Below are positions 50,825-59,061 of a stretch of 64,000 nt of DNA, in pieces; the first letter of the stretch is position 1, and the number at the start of each line of letters is the position of its first letter. The position numbers and the translations under genes were made by a program. Below the pieces are notes generated by a model that saw only the letters and a list, made by a program, of their open reading frames with translations, did not search any database and was not told the origin of the DNA. Origin of the DNA: JACPPO01 sp965262505. GTDB lineage: Bacteria; Acidobacteriota; Vicinamibacteria; Vicinamibacterales; UBA2999. The stretch lies in NCBI GenBank assembly GCA_965262505.1, contig CBDHFM010000022.1, positions 1 to 64,000 on the forward strand, written 5' to 3'.

Positions 50825-51889
50825 GTGATCCGCGGACGCCGCCGCGACGTGGGGCTCGGCGGCTTTCCGCTCGTCTCGCTCAAGGAGGCGCGCGACAAAG
50901 CGTTTTCCAACCGCAAGGCGGCGCGCGGTGGCGGCGACCCGGTCGCTGACAGGAAGCGTCCCGACACCGTGCCCACCTTCGCCGACGCGGCTGAGCGGGT
51001 CTGGACGGACAAGCACCCCGGCTGGCGCCACCCCCGGCACGCTCATGACTGGCTGTCGAGCCTGACGCGGCACGTCCTCCCGCACATCGGCGCCACGCCG
51101 GTGTCGAGCGTCAGCAGCGCCGAGGTTCTCGATACCCTGCGGCGCATCTGGCACGTCCGACCCGAGACCGCGCGCCGCGTCCGCCAGCGGATCAGCGCCG
51201 TGATGGACTGGTCCGTAGCGATGGAGTACCGCAGCGACAACCCGTGCGACCGGCTCGGACCGGTCCTCGGCCCTCAACAGGACCTCGTCGAGCACATGCG
51301 CGCGCTCCCGCACGGCGACGTGGCGGAGGCGATCCGAACGATAGGGGAGTCGGGGGCGACACCGGCCGTCAAGCTGGCGTTCGAGTTTCTGGTGCTGACG
51401 GCGGCGCGGTCGGGCGAAGTGCGCGGCGCGCGGTGGGCCGAGATCGACCTGCGGGCCGGCGTGTGGACGATCCCCGCCGGGCGCATGAAGTCCAAGCGCG
51501 AGCACCGGGTTCCGCTGTGCGGACGGGCGGTGAAGATGCTCCGCGCGGCGCGGACGCTCGGCGATGGCCGCGGGCCGCTCGTGTTCCCCAGCCAGGGCGG
51601 CAAGCCGATCAGCATCACGCGGCTGCCGCGGCTGCTTCAGAACCTGAAGGTGGCCGCCGTGCCGCACGGCTTCCGGTCATCGTTCCGGGACTGGGCCGCG
51701 GAACAGACGAATCATCCGCGCGAGGTGGTCGAGGCGGCGCTCGCGCACGTGGTGGCCAACCAGACCGAGGCAGCGTACGCCCGCTCGGACCTGTTCGAGC
51801 GCCGGCGGCGGCTGATGGACGAGTGGGCGACCTATCTGAGTGGGGAGCACAGAGGCGATGGCGCGACGGCGGTGACAGATTCCCGGTAG
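50825..51889 (+). CDS. Tyrosine recombinase / integrase, right member of pair 2, N-terminally truncated
   Basis: The product resembles 11367-12536 and holds all catalytic motifs (TAARSGEVRG, MKSKREHR, PHGFRSSFRDW, EAAYARSD). Homology starts upstream of the annotated GTG at about 50759 (GDGNGLYLTVQPTGTRSWIQ), but there is no ATG, GTG or TTG between the in-frame TGA at 50747 and 50825. The native start and first about 30 residues are therefore missing, at the same place as in pair 1. Activity is uncertain. Confidence 0.78.
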   Translation: MIRGRRRDVGLGGFPLVSLKEARDKAFSNRKAARGGGDPVADRKRPDTVPTFADAAERVWTDKHPGWRHPRHAHDWLSSLTRHVLPHIGATPVSSVSSAEVLDTLRRIWHVRPETARRVRQRISAVMDWSVAMEYRSDNPCDRLGPVLGPQQDLVEHMRALPHGDVAEAIRTIGESGATPAVKLAFEFLVLTAARSGEVRGARWAEIDLRAGVWTIPAGRMKSKREHRVPLCGRAVKMLRAARTLGDGRGPLVFPSQGGKPISITRLPRLLQNLKVAAVPHGFRSSFRDWAAEQTNHPREVVEAALAHVVANQTEAAYARSDLFERRRRLMDEWATYLSGEHRGDGATAVTDSR

Positions 51890-51919
51890 ACGAGGGGGTG
51901 GCACCGATCACAGCGAATC

Positions 51920-52045
51920 TGCTACCGAGCGACGTTGGCTCTCCAGTGCAGAGGTCGCAGGTTGGAGATCAGGTCACTCCCCCCGGCCGCAACCGGGACA
52001 CTCTGATCGATTTCCCATCCGTGGAAGTGGTGGTACACTGCAGGT
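51920..52045 (-). pseudogene. HNH endonuclease C-terminal scrap
   Basis: The minus strand reads HHFHGWEIDQSVPVAAGGSD, then LISNLRPLHWRANVAR and a stop, the C-terminal half of an HNH motif (WEIDHIVPVxxGGSDxxSNLRPLHW). The second His is replaced by Gln and the N-terminal half is missing. It lies between integrase pair 2 and a small membrane-protein gene. Confidence 0.6.
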
Positions 52046-52273
52046 ATGAATGCGACCGACCGCATCACCATCTTCGTGGCGGCCGCGGCCGTCGTCTTCA
52101 CGATGGCCGGCAGCGCCTGGTACTCGGGCAAGCGCATCGACGACGTCAACGCCCGCATCGACGGCTTGCGCATAGACATGAACGCCCGCTTCACTGAAGT
52201 CCACGACGACATCACGGAACTGCGCACCCTCGTGATCGAGGTCCTCAAGCGCGACGCCGACGCCGCCAACTAG
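52046..52273 (+). CDS. Small membrane-anchored coiled-coil protein
   Basis: The 75-residue product has one membrane segment (ITIFVAAAAVVFTMAGSAWY) and a coiled-coil tail with heptad repeats (RIDDVNARIDGLRIDMNARF). Proteins like this are common near integrases and TA loci, with unknown function. No operon partner is evident. Confidence 0.55.
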   Translation: MNATDRITIFVAAAAVVFTMAGSAWYSGKRIDDVNARIDGLRIDMNARFTEVHDDITELRTLVIEVLKRDADAAN

Positions 52274-52287
52274 CCCGACACCGAGGT

Positions 52288-52620
52288 GTGATATCTCCAT
52301 ACCCCTCGGACCCAATCATCGCTGAAGTTTGGGCCATCCGGCAGGCGACCGCCGCGCGCTTCGACTACGACGGTGAGGCGATCTTCAGGGACATTCGAGC
52401 CAGACAGAAGGCCTCCGGTCGCGTGTACGTCCGCTTGCCGCACGCCGCGTCGCTTCCCACCGCAAGGATTGGCCGACACGCGAGCGAGACCAGACCAACA
52501 GACTTTTTACGGGAATCGCCCCTCAAGATTGCCCCGCCGCCGCCTAGAGCGCTTTTCATGACTGTGTGGCGTTCGAGTAGCCGCAATGCCGAAAGTAGTT
52601 GCGGCATTCGGCGGGACTGA
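52288..52620 (+). CDS. Homologue of the PIN-toxin partner, C-terminus replaced
   Basis: From a GTG preceded by GAGG, the frame gives SDPIIAEVWAIRQATAARFD, YDGEAIFRDIRARQKASGRV, similar to the small protein at 6996-7190. After about 60 codons the sequence is unrelated and runs into the IS630 element. No PIN-domain gene lies upstream, so the antitoxin is an orphan relic or a degraded pair. Confidence 0.45.
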   Translation: MISPYPSDPIIAEVWAIRQATAARFDYDGEAIFRDIRARQKASGRVYVRLPHAASLPTARIGRHASETRPTDFLRESPLKIAPPPPRALFMTVWRSSSRNAESSCGIRRD

Positions 52621-53161
52621 AGCGCTGCAAGCATTCCCCAAGTAACGGCCACAGCGTGTCGATGCTGCGACAGCGGGTGGCGCGGACGATCGCCTTCAAC
52701 TTCGCGAAGCAGAGTTCGATGGGGTTGAGGTCGGGACTATACGGCGGCAGATACCACAGGGTGGCGTCAGCCCGCTCGATGGCGCGACGGACGCCGGCGG
52801 TCTTGTGCACGCTGAGGTTATCCGCGATGACGATGTCGCCCGGCCGCAGCGTGGGCACCAGGATCTGGTCGATGTAGGCCAGGAAGCTGGTGCCGTCGAT
52901 CGCGCCATCGAAGCCGCCCGGCGCGGTCAGGCCGGTGACCCGGAGCGCCGCGAGAAACGTACTGGTCTGCCATCGCGCGCCCGGCGTGTGATCGTGGACC
53001 CGGGTGCCACGCGTGGCGCGGCCGTACCGCCGGAGGAGATTGGTGGTGATGCCGGTTTCGTCGAGAAAGACGAGGCGGGTGGGATCCCAGGTGGGCGCCC
53101 CGGCGTGCCACGCGCCGCGCGCGGCCGCGACGTCAGGCCGATCGTGTTCGGACGGCCGCAC
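52556..53161 (-). CDS. IS630 transposase, DDE domain frame
   Basis: The 201 codons carry the IS630 DDE core: first Asp in LVFLDETGITTNLLRRYGRA, second in GDIVIADNLSVHKTAG, and Glu in SPDLNPIELCFAKLKA. The frame overlaps the upstream HTH frame around a run of A (minus strand) near 53161-53168, a likely slippage site producing the full transposase. Confidence 0.85.
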   Translation of the reverse strand: MRPSEHDRPDVAAARGAWHAGAPTWDPTRLVFLDETGITTNLLRRYGRATRGTRVHDHTPGARWQTSTFLAALRVTGLTAPGGFDGAIDGTSFLAYIDQILVPTLRPGDIVIADNLSVHKTAGVRRAIERADATLWYLPPYSPDLNPIELCFAKLKAIVRATRCRSIDTLWPLLGECLQRFSPAECRNYFRHCGYSNATQS

Positions 53162-53495
53162 CGTTTTTTTTAACGGTCAGGCCCAAGGCCTGCACGGCCC
53201 GCCAAACGGTTGGCACACTCGCCGGGGTGCCGAGCGCGTCCTTCAGTTCCGCCAGCGTGCGATCCGGTTGCTCCGCGATCAGGGCCGCCAACGTGTGAAG
53301 GTGCGGCGCGAGCATCCGGCACCGGCCGTGTCGCTGGGGGCGCGGCGCGATTTCGCCGGTTTCGCGCCGGCGCTGTTTCAACAAGCGGACCCACGACCCG
53401 CTCACGCGGTACTTCGTCGCGACATCCGCCGCCTTCATCCCGGCATCGCTGTCGAGCAAGGCCCGTTCTCGCAGATCCATCGAATAGGCACGCAT
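53133..53495 (-). CDS. IS630 transposase, helix-turn-helix frame
   Basis: The 120 codons (MRAYSMDLRERALLDSDAGM, KAADVATKYRVSGSWVRLLK, SVPTVWRAVQALGLTVKK) encode the paired N-terminal helix-turn-helix domains of IS630 transposases. Frameshifting at the A-run after GLTVKK would join it to the DDE frame. Confidence 0.82.
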   Translation of the reverse strand: MRAYSMDLRERALLDSDAGMKAADVATKYRVSGSWVRLLKQRRRETGEIAPRPQRHGRCRMLAPHLHTLAALIAEQPDRTLAELKDALGTPASVPTVWRAVQALGLTVKKNGAAVRTRSA

Positions 53496-53569
53496 CGGTC
53501 CTCCTGCAGCAGTGCAGGCAGAAGTACCACGACTCGCTCAGTCAGTACAAGGGCTATCTGAAAAGCGCT

Positions 53570-53854
53570 TTAGTGCGCCCAGCGGTGCCGGGTGCGGTCG
53601 GCTAGTTCTGCCCCGCGCCGGCAGTCGATCGCCTGTGTCGCCGCGTGGGTCGCCACGGCGGTCCATGCCTCAGCCGCGATGCGGTTGGCGGCGGCGGCGG
53701 TCGTGGCGGCGTCGACGACCTTGGCGGCGCGCGCCTGGTGCGCGGCGTCGGACCGCGCGGCGTCCGCGCGCGTGATGTGGGCGCGCATGGTGTCCAGGCG
53801 CTTGCGCGCCGTGGCATGGAGTGTTCCTGCGGCGTCACTCTTGAGATCGGTCAT
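53570..53854 (-). CDS. Small Ala-rich helical protein of T4SS module 3
   Basis: 94 codons nearly identical to the gene at 106-390, with the same GGAGACCC site before the ATG and the same place after virB11. The IS630 element has inserted at the stop codon: the original ended ...RWAR-TAG as in module 1, and the sequence here is ...RWAH-TAA, the stop being formed at the insertion junction. The product length is unchanged. Function unknown. Confidence 0.72.
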   Translation of the reverse strand: MTDLKSDAAGTLHATARKRLDTMRAHITRADAARSDAAHQARAAKVVDAATTAAAANRIAAEAWTAVATHAATQAIDCRRGAELADRTRHRWAH

Positions 53855-53963
53855 GGGGTGGGTCTCCTGGTGCGTGGTGTGGCGCGCGCGCGCTGGTCCT
53901 CAGGCCCGCCGGTCAGCCGCGTGGCGAGGACGGCGAGGGTGCGGAGGCGCGCGCGACTCAGAC

Positions 53964-54920
53964 TCAGACGGGCATTCGTTCGAGTTGTTCGATGTCCCAT
54001 TGATTCCTTCCGGCGTCGTAGCCGTTGACGTACGCCGCTTCTTCGACAAAGCGCCGGCCGTCGGCGCGGGTCATGTGGATCACCATGGCGATCCCGTCGA
54101 CGACGCCCCGGCACGTGACGTCCCACGGGAGATCGCCGCCGCCCTGCATGGCGCAGCTCGCCAGCCGTGAGAGGGCGCTCTCGGCGTTGTTAGCGTGGAC
54201 GGTGGTGAGCGAGCCGCCGTGGCCGGTGTTGAGGGCTTGCAAGAGGTCGGCGGCCTCGCCGCCGCGCACTTCGCCGACGACGATGTGATCGGGTCGGTGC
54301 CGCAAGGCGTGCCGCACCAGGTCGCGGATGGTCACGGCTCCGTGCTGCAGCCCGCGCGCCTCGAACCGGACGCAGTTCAGGGAGTCGATCCGCAGCTCGA
54401 GCGTGTCCTCGATGGCGACGATCCGCTCGTCGTCGGGGATGAGTGCAATGAGGGCATTGAGGAGCGTCGTCTTGCCGCTCCCGGTGCCGCCGCTCACGAG
54501 GATATTGCGGCGGGTGTGGAGGGTCCGCTCGGCCGCGTGGCGGATGTGTTCGGGGAGCGCGCCTTGTGCGACCAGCTGCGCCGCCGAGAACGCGCGGTTG
54601 CCGAACCGACGCACGGTGATCGCCACGTGCGGGCTGGCCGGCGGCACGCAGATTGCCACGCGCGACCCGTCGCCCAGGCGCGCATCGAGGACCGGCGTGG
54701 TGGCCGGGTCGAGGCCCAGGGGGCGGGCGATATGAATCGCCGCGCGTTCGAGCGCCGCCGCGTCGAGCGCGGGCGCGGCCATCGGGCGGAGCCGGCCGTG
54801 GCCTTCCAGCCAGACATTGCCCGGCCCGTTGATCATGATTTCGCTCACGTCCGGGTCGTCGAGCGCCGCCTCCAGCCCAGGCAAGAACGGTTTTAGTAGG
54901 TCCAGCCCGTCGCCGGTCAT
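53964..54920 (-). CDS. virB11: VirB11-type secretion ATPase, module 3
   Basis: The 318-residue product is the hexameric traffic ATPase of the T4SS. Walker A (GGTGSGKTT, residues 144-152), Asp box (IAIEDTLELRI-like VAIEDTLEL), Walker B (VVGEVRGGEAADLL) and His box (GHGGSLTTVHAN) are all present. The start overlaps the virD4 stop by 4 bp. It is nearly identical to the module 1 copy. Confidence 0.94.
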   Translation of the reverse strand: MTGDGLDLLKPFLPGLEAALDDPDVSEIMINGPGNVWLEGHGRLRPMAAPALDAAALERAAIHIARPLGLDPATTPVLDARLGDGSRVAICVPPASPHVAITVRRFGNRAFSAAQLVAQGALPEHIRHAAERTLHTRRNILVSGGTGSGKTTLLNALIALIPDDERIVAIEDTLELRIDSLNCVRFEARGLQHGAVTIRDLVRHALRHRPDHIVVGEVRGGEAADLLQALNTGHGGSLTTVHANNAESALSRLASCAMQGGGDLPWDVTCRGVVDGIAMVIHMTRADGRRFVEEAAYVNGYDAGRNQWDIEQLERMPV

Positions 54921-56968
54921 AGCTGGCCGGTCCGTTTCGCGTGCCAGTAGGGCAGGTCCGCCGGGAGGTAGTACGGCTTGAGGTACACGCGCCGGGGCGG
55001 GAGTGACTGCACGCCGTCGTACGGGAGACAGATCGCCTGACAGTTGCCGAGGAGCGCGAAGTCGCGCGGCTGAAAGAGCGCCTCGCGCTGTTCCTTGAAA
55101 CTCTTACTGGCGCCGACGCTGGCCCGGCCTCCGCCGGCCTGGGCGGTCAGCAAATTGATCCCGCTCGATTTCCCGCTTTCGTTGATCGTGTACGAGCTTT
55201 TAATCTTGGCGACCTGCCCGCACAGCTTCGAGGCGATCTCGGCGCTGGCCTCGTCGCTCAGGCTCAGAAAGATCCGGGTGCGGAGCGTTTGCAGGAGCGT
55301 CCGCCACGCCTCGCCGCTCCCGAGCACGGACCGCAGCGAGCTGATGGATTGCGTGGCGACGATGGGGATCACGCGGCACTGCCGGGTGAGGGCAAAGGCT
55401 TTCTCGTCACCGCTCGGGTCGTCCTCGCCGACGCTGGCGAACGCTTGATATTCGTCGCAGAGAAAGACGGCCGGCCGGACGTAGCGGCCGGGCGTGAGTT
55501 TCATCGTCACCGGCCGGCGCAACAACGATTGGAGCCACGCATTTTTGAGCATGACGCCGATCGCCCTGGCCAGCGCCGGGTTGGTGCCGGCGGGCATGTT
55601 CAAGGCCAGCACCTTGCCGCCCTCGATGAGCTGGTCAAGGGGCGGGAGATCGCCGCTTAAGGCGGTGCCGGGGAGCGCGGGTAATTGGTTACCGGCTTTG
55701 TCGGCCGGCCGCGGTTCGGCCGTGCCGCGAAACCGCCGAGCCTCGGGTGCGGGCGGACAAAACACCCGCGCGACGGCCGGCAAGTCGAACATGCTGAGGA
55801 ATACGGATACCCCTTCCACGATGCTCGACCGGATCTTGTTGTCGAGGGTGTTCCAGTCGTGGACATACCAGCGGTGGACGGCTTCGACGCGGAGCCGGAT
55901 CTCCATCGCCGTGGTGCTTTCGATGCGGTCGATACGGTGCGTGATCTCGTGCTGTGTGAGGTACGCCAGCGCGGGTGTCGACCGGGGCGCGCGGAGGCGC
56001 GCGGGGGCCGTGATATCCACCGTGAATCCACGCGACATAAGTTCGCCCAAGTGATTGGCCGCGTCGTCCGCCGTGAGGCTGATCCACTCGTCGCTCATGT
56101 CCCGCGCGTAGGTCTGCGCCTGTGTGATTTTCTCGGCGAACAGCGCTTTGTCGATCGCGCAGTGATACACGTCTTGGAGCGTCACCCATCCGCCGGGCAG
56201 CACGCGGTACAGCTCGATGATCCAGCGGACCAGATTCGTGTAGGCCTGTTGCCAGAAGGGTTCTTTGCCCTTCCCGAAAAGCTGATTCAGCAACGACGCG
56301 ACGGTGTAGGCGAGCGAGTAGGAATCAAGCCAGGTGGCACTCAACGGGTTCCATGTCAGCCGACCATCGAGACCCAGTTCGATGTAGTCGTCGGCGCGCC
56401 CCACGTCGGCCAGGATGTGGCGGATGTCGTGACAAAAATCCCCCTTCACTTCCAGGACCAGCGCCGCCACGCGCCGCTCGGGATTCGTGGCGTGCCAGCT
56501 CAAGAGCTGGCGGGCGAAGGGGTGCATACAGGCCGAGGTCTTACCGGACCCGACGGCCCCGAAAATCGCTACGCCGGTATAGAGCCCACGCTCCGGGATG
56601 GTGAGCCATTTCGGGGCGCGACTTTCTTCCGGTCGGGTGGGGTGATGCACCTCGCCGACGACGATGGCCGGGCCGGCGTCGTCGGGCGACAGTGGCCAGC
56701 GCGGAAGGTGGGCGCGGAGCCCGACGCGGACACCCATCCGAGCGAACCAAATCCGGGAGACGCTGATGAGGAATTGGCCGGCCAGGAAGGCGGTCACGCC
56801 GGGCGCGACGTAGTACCAGCCGACGACGGCCGTGTACACGTTTGGGGTGTAATACCGCACCAGAACGGCGACGGGATCGGCCTCGGGGAATGGCCCCGGC
56901 CACGTCCACGCGCCCACGGCGCTGACGCCGCCGACGACAAGGAACGCGCGCAACAATCGGTCAAGCAT
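54917..56968 (-). CDS. virD4: VirD4/TraG-type coupling ATPase, module 3
   Basis: The 683-residue product has N-terminal membrane segments, Walker A (GAVGSGKT, residues 137-144), Walker B region (VFLCDEYQAFASVG), and the conserved RQCRVIPIVATQSISSL. I place the start at MLDRLLRAF (56968) by comparison with module 1; the frame stays open through the repeat region but that part is not protein-like. It is the entry point for the transferred DNA-protein complex. Intact. Confidence 0.94.
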   Translation of the reverse strand: MLDRLLRAFLVVGGVSAVGAWTWPGPFPEADPVAVLVRYYTPNVYTAVVGWYYVAPGVTAFLAGQFLISVSRIWFARMGVRVGLRAHLPRWPLSPDDAGPAIVVGEVHHPTRPEESRAPKWLTIPERGLYTGVAIFGAVGSGKTSACMHPFARQLLSWHATNPERRVAALVLEVKGDFCHDIRHILADVGRADDYIELGLDGRLTWNPLSATWLDSYSLAYTVASLLNQLFGKGKEPFWQQAYTNLVRWIIELYRVLPGGWVTLQDVYHCAIDKALFAEKITQAQTYARDMSDEWISLTADDAANHLGELMSRGFTVDITAPARLRAPRSTPALAYLTQHEITHRIDRIESTTAMEIRLRVEAVHRWYVHDWNTLDNKIRSSIVEGVSVFLSMFDLPAVARVFCPPAPEARRFRGTAEPRPADKAGNQLPALPGTALSGDLPPLDQLIEGGKVLALNMPAGTNPALARAIGVMLKNAWLQSLLRRPVTMKLTPGRYVRPAVFLCDEYQAFASVGEDDPSGDEKAFALTRQCRVIPIVATQSISSLRSVLGSGEAWRTLLQTLRTRIFLSLSDEASAEIASKLCGQVAKIKSSYTINESGKSSGINLLTAQAGGGRASVGASKSFKEQREALFQPRDFALLGNCQAICLPYDGVQSLPPRRVYLKPYYLPADLPYWHAKRTGQL

Positions 56969-57370
56969 GGCGCCGCTCGTCGGCGCGTCCAGTCGCGCGC
57001 CTGGGCGGGCGTCGGAGCCTTCCCGCAGGGATACATTGAGACGGGAGCGACCCCCCCATCGGCGGCGGGGTGGTGTGATACCGGGTGTGATACCCGGTGT
57101 GATACCCCCCCCGTTGCCGATCCGCGCCAGCGGCACAAATGGGGGGGTCGCTCCCGTCTTTTCCCTCTCCGCTGGCGCGGATCGAGAACGACGGTCTAGG
57201 ACGAAACACCCGAACAGCGACGGGGAAATATGGACGAGGGGGATGTGATACCCCCCCCGTCTGTTTGTGTGATACCCCCCCCTCTGTCGCTATCACAGTG
57301 CGCTCGCCCCCGGCCTCGCCCCCGGCCTTGCCCCCGGACAGGTCCAGACGACGGGGCAACACGGCGCGCC
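56969..57370. promoter_or_regulatory. Repeat-rich intergenic region of module 3 (oriT- or operator-like)
   Basis: In order: arm 1L GACGGGAGCGACCCCCCCAT (57040-57059); array A, three GTGTGATACC at 57073, 57085 and 57097 (12-bp period); arm 2L CGATCCGCGCCAGCGG (57118-57133); arm 1R (57139-57158, perfect 20-bp complement of 1L); arm 2R (57169-57184, perfect 16-bp complement of 2L); array B, TGTGATACC at 57244 and 57268 (24 bp apart) with C-runs; array C, three CTCGCCCCCGGC-type 12-bp units at 57303, 57315 and 57327. The two inverted repeats interleave. Only this module keeps all neighbouring genes intact, so it is the best one to study. Confidence 0.65.
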
Positions 57371-58399
57371 TCACGTCGCCGCCTCAGGGCTGATGAGCCG
57401 GACAGTGCTCCACGTGGAATACCGATCGATGGCACCCTTGGCGGTCGTCTTGGTCGGCGTGCCCTCGAGGAGTTCTCGAAGCTCCAGCAGCCGGTCAGCC
57501 GCCGTGTGCCACCCGCCGGCCGCGTTCAATACCTGCATGTCACCCGCGCGGATCGCCGTGTCGAGCCGCACCAGTTCTTGACGAATGTCCGGGTCGGCTT
57601 TGGTCGGCGTGGTGAGGTCCGGCGCGCCCTGGCCGTCGCCGTCGCCGTCGCGCGTCCAGCGTGTGAGCACGGTCTCGGCCCGGTTCTCGGCCTCTACGCC
57701 CGTGCCGACGGCGACGACCTGCACGGCGAACGTCCGCGCCCGCAGCGCGGCCCAGAGCGGCGCGTGAGCCACGCCCCACGCCCGCAGCTCGCTATCGGTG
57801 GACTGCCCTGAATCAACGTACACAAAGGTCGCCGCCTGCTCGTCTACAGCGATCGGCAATTTCAGGGCAAAATAGCGCGGCTGCGCCTTCTCGTTCTTCC
57901 CATAGTTCCGGTATGGCAACGTCCCCCGGTCGATGCCCAGCGCCTCGAACCGCTGCACCTTTTCTTCCTCAGTCGGGAGCCATCCGAGGGTCGGCCGCTC
58001 GATGAGGTAATCGAGCGAGAGCAGCCGCCGCAGGAGCACGTGTGTGGTCGCTTCCTTGCCTCGCCGGTGGCGTACGTTCTCGATGCCAAGCGCCCGATAG
58101 ATCGCTTTCCCCGTGAGGAGGACGGCCCGCGCGCCGCCTGGGAACATGCCCCGCTCGTCCTCAGCGCCCATCTTTTTCTCGATGAGCGCGCGGACGAACC
58201 GGCGGGCCGGCTCAGGGTGCGTCTCGTGAAAGAAATAGCACCATTGGGACCGCGTAAAGACGCCGCTGTGGAGGGCGACGAGCGCGATCCACGCGGCCTC
58301 GCGGCCGGTCCATCCGAGGGCCGCAAGCTGGCCGGCGCGGTCCTGCACCGTCGGGACGGTGGCGGCGCTCTGCGCGGCCTCGGCCGCGTTCGCGGTCAC
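57371..58399 (-). CDS. Winged-helix, replication-relaxation-like protein
   Basis: The 342-residue product starts at a GTG that overlaps the virB8 stop (GTGA). Its N-terminal third looks like a winged helix (LGWTGREAAWIALVALHSGV, FTRSQWCYFFHETHPEPARR, FVRALIEKKMG) and the middle (VFYVDSGQSTDSEL-like TFVYVDSGQSTDSELRAWGV) and C-terminal helical parts are conserved in the two decayed copies. It resembles replication-relaxation-type proteins beside mobilisation genes. Being the only DNA-binding candidate in the cluster, it is the obvious partner for the adjacent repeat arrays. No HUH or other relaxase motif is visible. Confidence 0.6.
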   Translation of the reverse strand: MTANAAEAAQSAATVPTVQDRAGQLAALGWTGREAAWIALVALHSGVFTRSQWCYFFHETHPEPARRFVRALIEKKMGAEDERGMFPGGARAVLLTGKAIYRALGIENVRHRRGKEATTHVLLRRLLSLDYLIERPTLGWLPTEEEKVQRFEALGIDRGTLPYRNYGKNEKAQPRYFALKLPIAVDEQAATFVYVDSGQSTDSELRAWGVAHAPLWAALRARTFAVQVVAVGTGVEAENRAETVLTRWTRDGDGDGQGAPDLTTPTKADPDIRQELVRLDTAIRAGDMQVLNAAGGWHTAADRLLELRELLEGTPTKTTAKGAIDRYSTWSTVRLISPEAAT

Positions 58400-59061
58400 C
58401 CTGTCACCAGCGCGCGATCGCCGCGCAGGTAGGTGATGATGATCCCCATCGGATTCACAATCATCAGCTCGGGCTCGACCGTCTCAATAAACGTGAATTG
58501 GAGTGAGAGCGTCCAGCGGTCGCGGCCCACTTCTGCGCCCCCCACCAGGCGCACCAGGTCGAAGTCCGCCGCCGCGCCGTGGGGCGCTTCCGGGTTCGCT
58601 TGGATGCGAAGCGTCACCCGCTCCACCTGCAACTCGTCGCGGGCGGCGCCGGCCGCGAGCATGGCGACGTTCTCGCCTTCCAGCCGGAAGGCTTCATTCG
58701 CAAGGGACGTGGTGAGAAAGCGCAGCGCGCGCGGCCACGCCTGTTCGACCGTCGCCCCCCGCCGGCTGTAGTAGTCGTCAATGAATCGGTTGAGGAAATA
58801 CTTGGTCGTCGGGTCCAGTGGGTCGGCCTGGGCTTCAACCGTGTCATACGCGAGCGCCTCGGCGCGGCCCACTTCGTCCACGCGGACGACAATCGGCTTC
58901 GGCAGCTCCACCGACGACAGCCGGATGATGATGACCACCAGTAACAGCACCAGCCCGGCGAGCCCCATCGAGAGCACCCGCAAGTGCCGGTTGCTGTGCA
59001 CGGCCTCGCCCCAAATATCGGCGTACGTCTTCCCGCTGTCCTGCTCGGTCTGCGCCATCAT
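58396..59061 (-). CDS. virB8: VirB8/TrbF-type inner-membrane channel protein
   Basis: The 221-residue product has a short cytoplasmic N-terminus (YADIWGEAVHSNRHLRVLSM), one membrane helix (LAGLVLLLVVIIIRL) and a periplasmic NTF2-like domain (FLNRFIDDYYSRRGATVEQA, FTFIETVEPELMIVNPMGI). VirB8 nucleates assembly of the T4SS inner-membrane complex. Start overlaps the virB6 stop (ATGA); stop overlaps the winged-helix start. Confidence 0.88.
   Translation of the reverse strand: MMAQTEQDSGKTYADIWGEAVHSNRHLRVLSMGLAGLVLLLVVIIIRLSSVELPKPIVVRVDEVGRAEALAYDTVEAQADPLDPTTKYFLNRFIDDYYSRRGATVEQAWPRALRFLTTSLANEAFRLEGENVAMLAAGAARDELQVERVTLRIQANPEAPHGAAADFDLVRLVGGAEVGRDRWTLSLQFTFIETVEPELMIVNPMGIIITYLRGDRALVTG

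Larger units (their letters stand above)
52547..53570 (-). mobile_element. IS630-family insertion sequence
   Basis: Terminal inverted repeats GAGCGCTTTTCA (52547) and TGAAAAGCGCTT (to 53570) are flanked by TA on both sides (52545-52546 and 53571-53572), the signature IS630 target duplication. Two overlapping transposase frames lie on the minus strand. The right end abuts the last codons of the small T4SS-linked gene. Confidence 0.88.

Noticed and set aside
55685..57199. 504-codon plus-strand ORF opposite virD4
   Set aside because: Antisense shadow of a well-supported virD4 gene; composition is atypical and no domain is seen.
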